The notes under the pieces are model-generated. The model searched no databases. It saw only the letters and a list, made by a program, of their open reading frames with translations, and was not told the origin of the DNA. From NCBI GenBank assembly GCA_045631445.1, contig JAZQUS010000142.1, forward strand, positions 1 through 22,376: a stretch of 22,376 bases of DNA. Direction: 5' to 3'. The translations under genes were made by a program, and so were the position numbers. Shown in pieces: positions 1-6,380 of the stretch. Position 1 is the stretch's first letter; the number at the start of each line of letters is the position of its first letter. Source of the DNA: RGIG4608 sp045631445. GTDB taxonomy: Bacteria > Bacillota > Clostridia > Oscillospirales > CAG-272.

Positions 1-1082
1 CCTGCATAAGCAGAGTCAACAATTTCTCTCTCCTGCGCCATCATCTGCTGTGGCTGTGAAAGCTTTGCAACCTTGTTGCCCTGAACGTGAAGATATTCCT
101 TGTTTCTTTCGAACTTACCCGAACAAATTCTCATAAAGGCAATTCTATCGCGATGCGCCTTGTTCATATTTGCCTGGATTTTGAAAACGAATGCAGAAAA
201 CTTTTCATCAAATGGGTCGATTACACTATCACCTGTGCGACGAGGAAGGGGAGAGGTTGTCATTTCAAGGAAGCTCTTTAAGAATGGCTCAACACCAAAG
301 TTATTAAGAGCAGAGCCGAAGAATACGGGAGAGAGCTTGCCGTGACGAACTCTTTCAAGGTCGAATTCATAGCTTGCAACGTCAAGGAGTTCAATTTGGT
401 CAACGAGCGCGCGTCTATCGTATTCACCAATAAGCTCGTCCATTTTTTCAATATCAGTAATGTCGCAAGAGATACCTTCTATTCTATTTCTACCGCTATG
501 GAACTCGTCAAAAGCAAGAATTGAACGTCTTTCGCGGTCAAATACGCCCTTGAAATTCACACCGCAACCGATTGGCCAGTTCATAGGATATGTGCCAATA
601 CCGAACTCTCTTTCAAGCTCGTCAAGAAGGTCAAAGGGATCCTGTGCCTCGCGGTCGAGCTTGTTGATGAATGTGAAAATCGGGATATCACGCATCGCGC
701 AAACCTTGAAAAGCTTTCTTGTCTGTGGCTCAATACCCTTTGCCGCGTCAATAACCATTACTGCGCTATCGGCAGCCATAAGGGTTCTATAAGTGTCCTC
801 TGAAAAGTCTTGGTGACCGGGAGTATCAAGAATATTAATGCAATAGTCATCGTATTCAAACTGCATAACGGACGAGGTTATTGAAATACCTCTTTGCTTT
901 TCAAGGTCCATCCAGTCACTCGTTGCGTGACGGTCACTTGATTTGCCTTTAACAGTACCCGCGGACTGAATTGCACCGCCGTAAAGTAAGAATTTCTCAG
1001 TGAGAGTTGTTTTACCTGCGTCGGGGTGGGAAATAATCGCAAAAGTTCTTCTTCTTTTTATTTCGTGATTAAAATCTGCCAT
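1..1082 (-). CDS. prfC: Peptide chain release factor 3 (RF3), C-terminal part beyond the window
   Basis: RF3 is a cytoplasmic translational GTPase that removes RF1/RF2 from the ribosome after peptide release. The minus strand is open from an ATG at 1082 to the window edge, about 360 residues of the roughly 530 usual for the family, so the 3' end is missing. It begins MADFNHEIKRRRTFAIISHP. The P-loop follows as SHPDAGKTT (G23, K24, T25), then the switch region RGISITSSV, the G3 motif DTPGHQDFSEDTYRTL and the G4 motif NKLD. The RF3-like wording DFSEDTYRTLMAAD and the TYPMNWPIG segment separate it from EF-G and from tetracycline-resistance proteins. A ribosome binding site GAGGT (complement of 1089-1093) sits six bases before the start. 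The gene is divergent from the dCMP deaminase operon. Identity is very likely; only the end is unseen. Confidence 0.95.
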   Translation of the reverse strand, partial: MADFNHEIKRRRTFAIISHPDAGKTTLTEKFLLYGGAIQSAGTVKGKSSDRHATSDWMDLEKQRGISITSSVMQFEYDDYCINILDTPGHQDFSEDTYRTLMAADSAVMVIDAAKGIEPQTRKLFKVCAMRDIPIFTFINKLDREAQDPFDLLDELEREFGIGTYPMNWPIGCGVNFKGVFDRERRSILAFDEFHSGRNRIEGISCDITDIEKMDELIGEYDRRALVDQIELLDVASYEFDLERVRHGKLSPVFFGSALNNFGVEPFLKSFLEMTTSPLPRRTGDSVIDPFDEKFSAFVFKIQANMNKAHRDRIAFMRICSGKFERNKEYLHVQGNKVAKLSQPQQMMAQEREIVDSAYA

Positions 1083-1138
1083 TTTTAAACCTCGTAATTA
1101 CAAATTATCTAAACATAACTTATTTATTTTACTATATT

Positions 1139-1167
1139 TTTGTCAATAAATCAATAGATTTGACAAA
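1139..1167. repeat. Inverted repeat TTTGTCAA / TTGACAAA between divergent genes
   Basis: TTTGTCAA (1139-1146) and TTGACAAA (1160-1167) form a perfect 8-bp inverted repeat with a 13-base spacer. It lies in the 198-bp gap between prfC (minus) and the dCMP deaminase gene (plus). Each arm holds a consensus -35 hexamer, TTGACA, facing outward on opposite strands. I could not find a good -10 box at standard spacing for either. It may be an operator or a pair of weak divergent promoters, or it may be chance in AT-rich DNA. Confidence 0.4.
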
Positions 1168-1218
1168 TTTTTTTATTAGGTATTAAAAATTTCTTTTCGA
1201 CGAAATTTTCAAAACCCC

Positions 1219-1247
1219 TTGATTTTATGCTTGGTATACATTATAAT
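1219..1247 (+). promoter_or_regulatory. Sigma-A type promoter for the dCMP deaminase-rimI-tsaD operon
   Basis: A -35 box TTGATT (1219-1224) and a perfect -10 box TATAAT (1242-1247) are separated by exactly 17 bases. Transcription should start near 1254, giving a leader of about 27 bases before the ATG at 1281. The ribosome binding site AGGAG lies at 1269-1273. This rules out the upstream in-frame ATG at 1227, which falls inside the promoter spacer. Confidence 0.85.
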
Positions 1248-1280
1248 ATACTATGTATAGATATGTTTAGGAGTAAGAAT

Positions 1281-1775
1281 ATGGATAGAATTTCAAAAGA
1301 AAACTATTATCTTGATATAGCGCAAACGGTTGCAGAGCGTTCCACTTGTATGAGAAAGAAATACGGCGCGATCATTGTTAAAAATGACGTTATTATTTCA
1401 ACAGGATATAATGGTTCACCACGTGGCAGAAAGAATTGTAACGAGCTTCAGTTTTGTATGAGAGAAAAGCTTCAAATTCCGAGTGGTGAAAGATATGAGC
1501 TTTGCCGTTCCGTTCACGCGGAAGCAAACGCAATTATTGCCGCCCCTCGCGATCAAATGCTTGGCGCAACACTCTATATGTCCTGTGTTGATCCCTCAAA
1601 TCATTCTCTTGTAATGGGTACAAATAGCTGTATGATGTGCAAGCGTCAAGTAATTAATGCTGGAATTGCTTATGTTGTTGTTCGTGATGACAAGGAAAAT
1701 TTCCGCGTTATCGACGTTAACGAATGGATTGAAAATGACGATTCACTTGTCGGTGAGTTCAGCTTTTTGAAATGA
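1281..1775 (+). CDS. Deoxycytidylate (dCMP) deaminase, ComEB type
   Basis: This cytosolic zinc enzyme should deaminate dCMP to dUMP, the precursor for thymidylate synthesis. The 164-residue protein has the cytidine deaminase signature H79-A80-E81, with H79 as zinc ligand and E81 as proton shuttle. The second zinc motif is C117-M-M-C120. A 'TGYNGSPRG' segment, typical of dCMP deaminases, lies at residues 41-49. Between the TLYMS strand and the C-x2-C motif is an extended loop of about 14 residues. From memory, other clostridial members have a loop here too. The start at 1281 is chosen because AGGAG (1269-1273) lies seven bases upstream; the in-frame ATG at 1227 lies within the promoter. The stop overlaps the rimI start by four bases (ATGA), so the two are probably translationally coupled. 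A ComEB name would not imply a competence role here. Confidence 0.92.
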   Translation: MDRISKENYYLDIAQTVAERSTCMRKKYGAIIVKNDVIISTGYNGSPRGRKNCNELQFCMREKLQIPSGERYELCRSVHAEANAIIAAPRDQMLGATLYMSCVDPSNHSLVMGTNSCMMCKRQVINAGIAYVVVRDDKENFRVIDVNEWIENDDSLVGEFSFLK

Positions 1776-2209
1776 GAGAAGTAATTCTTGCTCAAAAAGA
1801 GCATCTTTCTGCTATCGCAGAGCTTGAAAAAGCAACGTTTTTCGAGCCTTGGAGTGAAAAAGCGTTGGAGCTTTTTTTAGAAAAAGACAATTTTTGTGTA
1901 GCTTTGTTTTTGGATAACAATTTGGCATCGTATTGTACGGTGACAACAGTGCTTGACGAAGCGCAAATAATAAATGTTGCAACCGATATTTGTTATAAGC
2001 GAATGGGTTGTGCAAAATCGGTTATTGATGCCGTGATTTTGGAATGCCAAAAGAGGAATATCATTTCAATTTCTCTTGAGGTTAGAGAGAGCAATTTGCC
2101 CGCCATCACTCTTTATGAGGGACTCGGCTTTGCCGTTGCAGGCAAGCGTAAGAATTTTTACTCAAATCCTTGCGAAAATGCTCTTGTAATGATAAAAAAT
2201 TTGGATTAG
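1772..2209 (+). CDS. rimI: Ribosomal protein bS18 alanine N-acetyltransferase (GNAT family)
   Basis: RimI transfers an acetyl group from acetyl-CoA to the N-terminal alanine of ribosomal protein S18. The 145-residue length is normal for the family. The acetyl-CoA pyrophosphate-binding loop K-R-M-G-C-A lies in the middle. It is followed by SLEVRESNLPAITLYEGLGF, the RimI-type C-terminal motif with the catalytic glutamate, and by a Tyr in RKNFYSNP that matches the general acid position. The ATG overlaps the dCMP deaminase stop, with no strong ribosome binding site of its own. Its TAG stop runs into the AGGA of the tsaD ribosome binding site. In many Firmicutes rimI lies between tsaB and tsaD. 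Here tsaD follows but tsaB and tsaE are absent. A different GNAT substrate is possible but the context favours RimI. Confidence 0.9.
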   Translation: MREVILAQKEHLSAIAELEKATFFEPWSEKALELFLEKDNFCVALFLDNNLASYCTVTTVLDEAQIINVATDICYKRMGCAKSVIDAVILECQKRNIISISLEVRESNLPAITLYEGLGFAVAGKRKNFYSNPCENALVMIKNLD

Positions 2210-2219
2210 GAAGTAATTT

Positions 2220-3233
2220 ATGTATATTTTAGGAATGGAAAGCTCTTGTGACGAAACATCTGCTTCCGTAGTAGAAATAATTGATGAAAAGCCATATATT
2301 CGCTCGAATATTGTGGCTTCGCAAATAGATATTCACCGACTTTATGGTGGAGTTGTGCCCGAAATTGCAAGTAGAGCGCATATTGAGGCGGTTTCGCGAA
2401 TAACACATCAGGCGCTTGACGAAGCGGGAATTACACTTAAAGATTTGGGTGCTATTGCAGTTACGTCTTCACCAGGACTTATCGGAGCGCTTCTTGTGGG
2501 TGTTAATTTTGCCAAATCTCTTGCGTTTGCAAATAATATTCCGCTTGTGCCCGTTGACCATATAAAAGGTCACGTTGCTGCGGCATATTTCGGTAAAGAG
2601 GACTTAAAGCCACCTTTCTTAGCGCTTGTTGTGTCAGGTGGTCACACTTCAATTTATCATATTCGTGACTATGCAGATTTTGACGAGCTTGGAACTACGC
2701 GTGACGACGCGGCAGGTGAAGCGTTTGATAAAATTGCAAGAGTAATGGGAATGCCATATCCTGGTGGCGCGGCGCTTGATAAGCTCGCATACGAAGGTGA
2801 TCCCAAGGCAATAAAATTCCCATCTCCCGCGCTTCTTGGTGATAACCTTGATTTTTCGTTTAGCGGACTCAAAACCTCTGCCCTTAATTATATCAACTCA
2901 AGCACTCAAAAGGGCATAGAGATAAGCTACGCGGACGTTGCGGCATCATATACAGATTGTGTTGTTAAAGGCATCACTTCTAAGGTGGATTCTGCGCTTA
3001 CTAAGAGTGGGGCTAGAACCTTTGCGATTTCCGGAGGTGTGGCGGCAAACTCCCATATTCGAGCAAGTCTTGCGCGCCTTTGTGAGAAACGTGGTGTTGA
3101 CTTTGCATGTCCCGATAAATCCCTTTGCGGAGATAACGGTGCAATGATTGCTCTTGCAGGTTACTATGAATATAAAAAGGGTAATTTTGCAGACACCTCA
3201 CTTAATGCAAGTGCATATTCACCACTTGATTAA
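2220..3233 (+). CDS. tsaD: tRNA N6-adenosine threonylcarbamoyltransferase TsaD
   Basis: TsaD (Gcp/YgjD/Kae1 family) transfers the threonylcarbamoyl group from TsaC's product to A37 of ANN-decoding tRNAs to make t6A, working with TsaB and TsaE. The 337 residues are full length. The N-terminal ASKHA-fold signature ILGMESSCDETSASVVE is present. The metal ligands H114 and H118 are in VDHIKGHVAAAY, and D305 is in SLCGDNGAMIALAG. The glycine-rich nucleotide loop is at VSGGHTSIY (138-146) and the second at AISGGVAANSHIRA. The ribosome binding site AGGAAG at 2208-2213 overlaps the rimI stop. The gene ends at 3233, immediately before the DnaA-box cluster. The partners TsaB and TsaE must be encoded elsewhere. 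Confidence 0.97.
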   Translation: MYILGMESSCDETSASVVEIIDEKPYIRSNIVASQIDIHRLYGGVVPEIASRAHIEAVSRITHQALDEAGITLKDLGAIAVTSSPGLIGALLVGVNFAKSLAFANNIPLVPVDHIKGHVAAAYFGKEDLKPPFLALVVSGGHTSIYHIRDYADFDELGTTRDDAAGEAFDKIARVMGMPYPGGAALDKLAYEGDPKAIKFPSPALLGDNLDFSFSGLKTSALNYINSSTQKGIEISYADVAASYTDCVVKGITSKVDSALTKSGARTFAISGGVAANSHIRASLARLCEKRGVDFACPDKSLCGDNGAMIALAGYYEYKKGNFADTSLNASAYSPLD

Positions 3234-3252
3234 ATAGTTAAAATTCGACAAA

Positions 3253-3341
3253 GTTTTCCACATAAACCCTGTGGAAAACCTTGTGGAAAGTGTGGAAAAC
3301 TTGATTTTTCAAGGCGTTTCAAGGAAAATGCCTGTGGAAAA
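3253..3341. promoter_or_regulatory. Cluster of five DnaA-box-like 9-mers (TTTTCCACA / TGTGGAAAA)
   Basis: Five copies of a 9-mer one base from the DnaA box TTATCCACA lie within 88 bp. One is forward: TTTTCCACA at 3254-3262. Four are in reverse orientation: TGTGGAAAA at 3270-3278, TGTGGAAAG at 3282-3290 (two differences from consensus), TGTGGAAAA at 3291-3299 and TGTGGAAAA at 3333-3341. Boxes three and four abut head to tail. Boxes one and two form a 10-bp inverted repeat (3253-3262 with 3270-3279) around a 7-base spacer. The whole intergenic region between tsaD and rex is only 146 bp. I infer a DnaA-binding cluster that could titrate DnaA or regulate the primosome genes downstream. No AT-rich unwinding region or dnaA/dnaN gene is present, so it does not look like oriC. 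Confidence 0.7.
3301..3329 (+). promoter_or_regulatory. Candidate rex operon promoter embedded in the DnaA-box cluster
   Basis: TTGATT at 3301-3306 is followed after 17 bases by GAAAAT at 3324-3329, which matches the -10 consensus in four of six positions. The -35 box begins two bases after DnaA box four, and box five overlaps the predicted start near 3336. TTGATT with a 17-base spacer is the -35 seen at other promoters in this window. The -10 is weak, so the call is tentative. Confidence 0.35.
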
Positions 3342-3379
3342 GTAAAAACTTAATGATGTTAATATTAGAGGGGTAGAAA

Positions 3380-4057
3380 ATGAAGGAAAAAGAAAATGTA
3401 AATCATAACGAGGATTATTCAATTAAAGACCATATTTCACCTGCGGTAATCAAAAGATTGCCAAGATATTTTAGATATTTGAGAATACTTATCAGAGAAG
3501 GAAAAACGAGAATTAGTTCTGCAGAGCTTTCAAAAAGAATGAATATTACTGCAAGCCAAATTCGTCAAGACCTCAACTGCTTTGGTGGATTTGGTCAGCA
3601 GGGCTACGGATATAACGTAAACTATCTTTACGCAAGAATTTGTGAGCTTTTGGGAGTTGGAGCAGGACTTCAAGCGGTAATTGTGGGTGCAGGTAACCTT
3701 GGTCGCGCCCTTGCAAAGAATGAGATGTTTGAAAAGCGCGGTGTTGACGTGGTTGCTATTTTTGATAACAACCCCGAGCTTGTTGGACAAAAGGTAAATG
3801 AAATTCCCATTATCCATATCGACGAATTTGAAAGATATGCTGCTACTCATACGATTGATATGGCAGTCCTCACGCTTCCCAAGGAATACGCACTTGAAAT
3901 GGCGCGAAGAATTGCAGATACAGATATTAGCGGTATTTGGAATTTCACAAGTCAAGAGCTTGACTCCCTTGAAGGTGATGTTGTAATTGAAAATGTTCAT
4001 CTTGGTGACTCTCTTATGACACTTAACTATCTTATTGCAAATAAGGATAAAGAATAA
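3380..4057 (+). CDS. rex: Redox-sensing transcriptional repressor Rex
   Basis: Rex binds DNA when the NADH/NAD+ ratio is low and leaves it when NADH rises, controlling fermentation and respiration genes. The 225 residues show the N-terminal winged helix (about 20-85). It contains IRQDLNCFGGFGQQGYGYNV, the Rex recognition-helix and wing signature. The Rossmann domain follows with the dinucleotide loop G103-A-G105-N-L-G108 and a C-terminal domain-swapping helix. The ribosome binding site AGAGGGG (3367-3373) lies six bases before the ATG. The TAA stop shares one base with the ATG of the dnaD-like gene, so the genes are co-transcribed. In Bacillus subtilis rex also lies a few genes downstream of gcp/tsaD, so this is partly conserved synteny. 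I did not find a convincing Rex operator just upstream. Confidence 0.97.
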   Translation: MKEKENVNHNEDYSIKDHISPAVIKRLPRYFRYLRILIREGKTRISSAELSKRMNITASQIRQDLNCFGGFGQQGYGYNVNYLYARICELLGVGAGLQAVIVGAGNLGRALAKNEMFEKRGVDVVAIFDNNPELVGQKVNEIPIIHIDEFERYAATHTIDMAVLTLPKEYALEMARRIADTDISGIWNFTSQELDSLEGDVVIENVHLGDSLMTLNYLIANKDKE

Positions 4058-5040
4058 TGAAAAAGAGTGAAAAAAAGCAAATAAATATAAATTACGGTAC
4101 ATCGGTTACAGTTGTTCCAACAGGTATTGTTGGCTTTATCGAAAAGGCAAAGAAATTTGATTTAAAGGTGCTTCTGTTGCTCTCCTCATCCGAAAAGTAT
4201 AGAGAAGGTAATTTTGCAGAAAAGATTGCAAAGGAGCTTGAATGTGAAGTAACCGACGTTGAAAATTCTATATCGTTTTGGAATGGTACAGGAATTATCA
4301 ATATTGAAGGTATTGAGGAAGCTTGTGCAAAACCTCAAAAAGAGAAGAACGATGAGCCAATCAGTGTAGTAAAGCGAGCAAAGGTTAGTGAACTTCCTGA
4401 GTATTCAAGCTCTGAGCTTAATTCACTTCTTGAAAAGCACCGCAATGTCGTTGAGCTTATCGACGAGTGCCAGAACATATTAGGAAAGATGTTCACGGCA
4501 AGTGATATCAAGGTTATTGTTGCGCTTATAGATTATCTTGGACTTGATAACGATTATATCTTGGTTTTGATGCACTATGCTGCGCGAAATGAATATAAAT
4601 CAATTCGTTACATAGAAAAAATTGCAATTTCTTGCGTTGACGATGGATTTGTAGACGCCAAGACATTACAGGTTGAGCTTCTTGCAAGAGAGGAACGAGC
4701 GCAGATTGAAAGCAAAATCAAGAATGTCTTTGGTATTGGATCAAGAAAATTTACTACAAAGGAACAAAAGCAGGTTAATCTTTGGTTTAATGAATATAAA
4801 TTTGCGCTTGATGTTATAGAGAGAGCATACGATATAACAGTTAGTGCAACGAATAAGCCATCAATCCACTATGCGCATGCAATTCTTGAAAAATGGTATG
4901 CAGAGGGAATAAGAACCGCAACAGATGTTGATGAGCTTCTTCAAAAGCGCGAGAATGAAAAGGCGCAGGAAGGCTCAAGCTTCAACGTTAACGAGTTCTT
5001 TAACGCGGCTCTTAGCCGTTCATACTCTGATGAAGAATAG
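4057..5040 (+). CDS. DnaD domain protein (primosome component)
   Basis: DnaD/DnaB-family proteins help remodel origin DNA and recruit the helicase loader during initiation and restart of replication in Firmicutes. The 327-residue protein has an N-terminal winged-helix-like region (about 15-90) in which a FDLKVLLLLSS helix is followed by residues resembling DnaD N-terminal domains. A charged linker follows. Two helical DnaD-C/DnaB_2-type domains follow (about 112-205 and 220-300). The second ends with the diagnostic Y272-x3-I276-x3-W280 motif and a DVDELL helix. The gene overlaps the rex stop by one base and its own stop overlaps the AGGAG of the downstream loader gene. Pairing with a DnaI-type ATPase supports a primosome role. 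It is a clostridial two-domain form and not an obvious orthologue of B. subtilis DnaD, so I give no symbol. Confidence 0.88.
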   Translation: MKKSEKKQININYGTSVTVVPTGIVGFIEKAKKFDLKVLLLLSSSEKYREGNFAEKIAKELECEVTDVENSISFWNGTGIINIEGIEEACAKPQKEKNDEPISVVKRAKVSELPEYSSSELNSLLEKHRNVVELIDECQNILGKMFTASDIKVIVALIDYLGLDNDYILVLMHYAARNEYKSIRYIEKIAISCVDDGFVDAKTLQVELLAREERAQIESKIKNVFGIGSRKFTTKEQKQVNLWFNEYKFALDVIERAYDITVSATNKPSIHYAHAILEKWYAEGIRTATDVDELLQKRENEKAQEGSSFNVNEFFNAALSRSYSDEE

Positions 5041-5048
5041 GAGTAATT

Positions 5049-6023
5049 ATGAGCTATAATAATTCAGTTTATAAAAAAATATACGATGAGTATTCACAAA
5101 AATATCTCATTGCAAGAGAAAAAGCCGACGAGAGAGCAAGGGAAGTAAGAGCAAAAATTCCTGAAATTGCAAAAATTGATAAAGAGCTTTCTCTTGTTGG
5201 CCTTGAAATATTTTCTGCCTCAATTTCGGGTGGTGACTATAAATCAAAGCTTGAAGAAATTAAGCAAAAAAATAGCGCACTTCAAGAAAAGCGCGCAAAA
5301 TTGCTCATTGAAAATGGATATCCTGCAGATTATTCCAATGTGAAATATGATTGTGAAAAATGTAATGATAGCGGATTTATTGAAAATACAATGTGTTCTT
5401 GTATGAGAGAGGCACTAACACTCGCAGGCATTGAAAATAGTGGATTTTCTTCTTTGATTAAGGAACAGAGCTTTGATAATTTTTCACTTGAATACTATGC
5501 AAAAAATCCTCAACACAATGAGATTATGAAGAGAAATAGAGATTTTCTTCTTCGCTATGCAGAGAATTTTGATGCTAAGAATTCACAAAGCATATTGTTG
5601 ATGGGCGGAACCGGACTTGGTAAAACGCATCTTTCAAGTGCACTTGCAAGAAAGGTTATCGAAAAGGGAAATGATGTTTTCTACACAGGAGCTATTGACC
5701 TTTTCTCGCAGTTTGAAATTCAGCGTTTTAAATCATACTCAAATGAGCCAAACGAGTTTATTGAAAGATATTTTGAATGTGATCTTTTGATAATTGATGA
5801 CCTTGGAACTGAAATGGTCAATCAATTTTCCGTTTCAACCCTCTATAATCTTTTAAATGATAGACTTAGTAGAAGAAAGCCAACGCTCATTAGCACCAAT
5901 CTTTCAACTGATGAAATTCAAAAGAAATATACCGATAGAATTACTAGCCGAATGCTTGGTGAATATCAAGTGCTTTTCTTTGTGGGAACTGACGTCAGAG
6001 CACAAAAATTAATGAAAAAATAA
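5049..6023 (+). CDS. DnaI/DnaC-type replicative helicase loader (AAA+ ATPase)
   Basis: This should load the hexameric DnaB/DnaC helicase onto origin DNA. The N-terminal half is a charged coiled coil (about 10-90). A zinc-binding cluster follows, C102-x2-C105-x10-C116-x-C118, as in the N-terminal domain of B. subtilis DnaI. The AAA+ domain follows, with Walker A G186-G-T-G-L-G-K192-T193 and Walker B LLIIDDLGTE (D250, D251). Sensor-1 asparagine is in LISTNLS, and the C-terminal arginine motif is TDRITSRM. Length 324 fits DnaI (about 310). The ribosome binding site AGGAG (5039-5043) overlaps the previous stop. The IstB transposition helpers share this AAA+ domain. The zinc motif, the DnaD neighbour and the absence of a transposase argue for the loader. 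The operon ends at the terminator just downstream. Confidence 0.9.
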   Translation: MSYNNSVYKKIYDEYSQKYLIAREKADERAREVRAKIPEIAKIDKELSLVGLEIFSASISGGDYKSKLEEIKQKNSALQEKRAKLLIENGYPADYSNVKYDCEKCNDSGFIENTMCSCMREALTLAGIENSGFSSLIKEQSFDNFSLEYYAKNPQHNEIMKRNRDFLLRYAENFDAKNSQSILLMGGTGLGKTHLSSALARKVIEKGNDVFYTGAIDLFSQFEIQRFKSYSNEPNEFIERYFECDLLIIDDLGTEMVNQFSVSTLYNLLNDRLSRRKPTLISTNLSTDEIQKKYTDRITSRMLGEYQVLFFVGTDVRAQKLMKK

Positions 6024-6027
6024 AAAA

Positions 6028-6060
6028 ATAAGGACCCTTTTTTAATAAAGGGTCTTTATT
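6028..6060. terminator. Bidirectional intrinsic terminator after the helicase loader gene
   Basis: GACCCTTT (6033-6040) pairs with AAAGGGTC (6047-6054) around a six-base loop. The stem extends outward through A-T pairs. It is A-rich on the left and T-rich on the right, so it can end the rex operon on the plus strand and the small membrane-protein gene on the minus strand. Confidence 0.85.
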
Positions 6061-6069
6061 TGGAATCAA

Positions 6070-6270
6070 TTATTCAGCATCACATTGAAGGCATTCGCAA
6101 TCGAAGTTGTCGTCTTCTTCGAGAAGCAAATCGTCACATTCGTCATCGGAGTAGCATTTTTCAAGATTCTTTACGAACAATCTGTAAACGATGTAAGCAA
6201 TTGCCGCAAAAGCCGCAATAACAGCAAGAGTGATGAAAATAATTTTGCCGTAGTTTGTTTTCTTTTCCAT
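6070..6270 (-). CDS. Small membrane protein with acidic cysteine-containing tail
   Basis: I do not recognise a named family. The 66-residue protein starts MEKKTNYGK and has one membrane segment (about residues 9-31, IIFITLAVIAAFAAIAYIVY). A tail of about 35 residues follows, rich in Asp and Glu, with four cysteines (YSDDECDD, then FDCECLQCDAE). With a basic N-terminus the tail could lie on either side; the positive-inside rule is ambiguous because RLFVK follows the helix. An in-frame ATG 15 bases upstream is rejected because it overlaps GGAGG (complement of 6279-6283), which sits eight bases before the chosen ATG. It has its own promoter and shares the terminator with the opposing operon. The clean promoter, ribosome binding site and terminator make it a real gene despite its size. 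Confidence 0.75.
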   Translation of the reverse strand: MEKKTNYGKIIFITLAVIAAFAAIAYIVYRLFVKNLEKCYSDDECDDLLLEEDDNFDCECLQCDAE

Positions 6271-6303
6271 AAGATAAACCTCCAAATCTATATTTCCACT
6301 TAC

Positions 6304-6332
6304 AGTATATCACAAAAAAATAAAAAGTGCAA
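6304..6332 (-). promoter_or_regulatory. Promoter of the small membrane-protein gene
   Basis: On the minus strand TTGCAC (complement of 6327-6332) and TATACT (complement of 6304-6309) are 17 bases apart. A TG-A extended -10 precedes TATACT. The sequence TTTTTGTGATATA just before and over the -10 is the same as at one lon -10 box. The predicted start is about 28 bases before the ATG. Confidence 0.7.
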
Positions 6333-6380
6333 TAACAATATTAAAAAAATTTATGAATTTTTTGCAGAAAAGAGAAAATT

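Noticed and set aside
1227..1280. Longer dCMP deaminase start at 1227
   Set aside because: The ATG lies between the -35 and -10 boxes, so it is not transcribed from this promoter. AGGAG fits the ATG at 1281.
3253..3279. Hairpin as tsaD terminator
   Set aside because: The stem has no following T-run, and its arms are better explained as two of five repeated DnaA-box-like 9-mers.
3253..3341. The cluster as the chromosome origin oriC
   Set aside because: No dnaA or dnaN, no AT-rich unwinding element next to it, and the neighbours are tsaD and rex.
3343..3379. Rex operator before its own gene
   Set aside because: TTAATGATGTTAAT has TTAA halves but not the TTGTTAA-N4-TTAACAA layout expected in Clostridia.
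3530..4102. 190-residue minus-strand frame opposite rex
   Set aside because: It has no family resemblance or ribosome binding site and lies antisense to a clearly conserved gene.
5049..6023. IstB-type transposon helper
   Set aside because: No IstA transposase or inverted repeats are present; the zinc cluster and DnaD partner indicate a DnaI-type loader.
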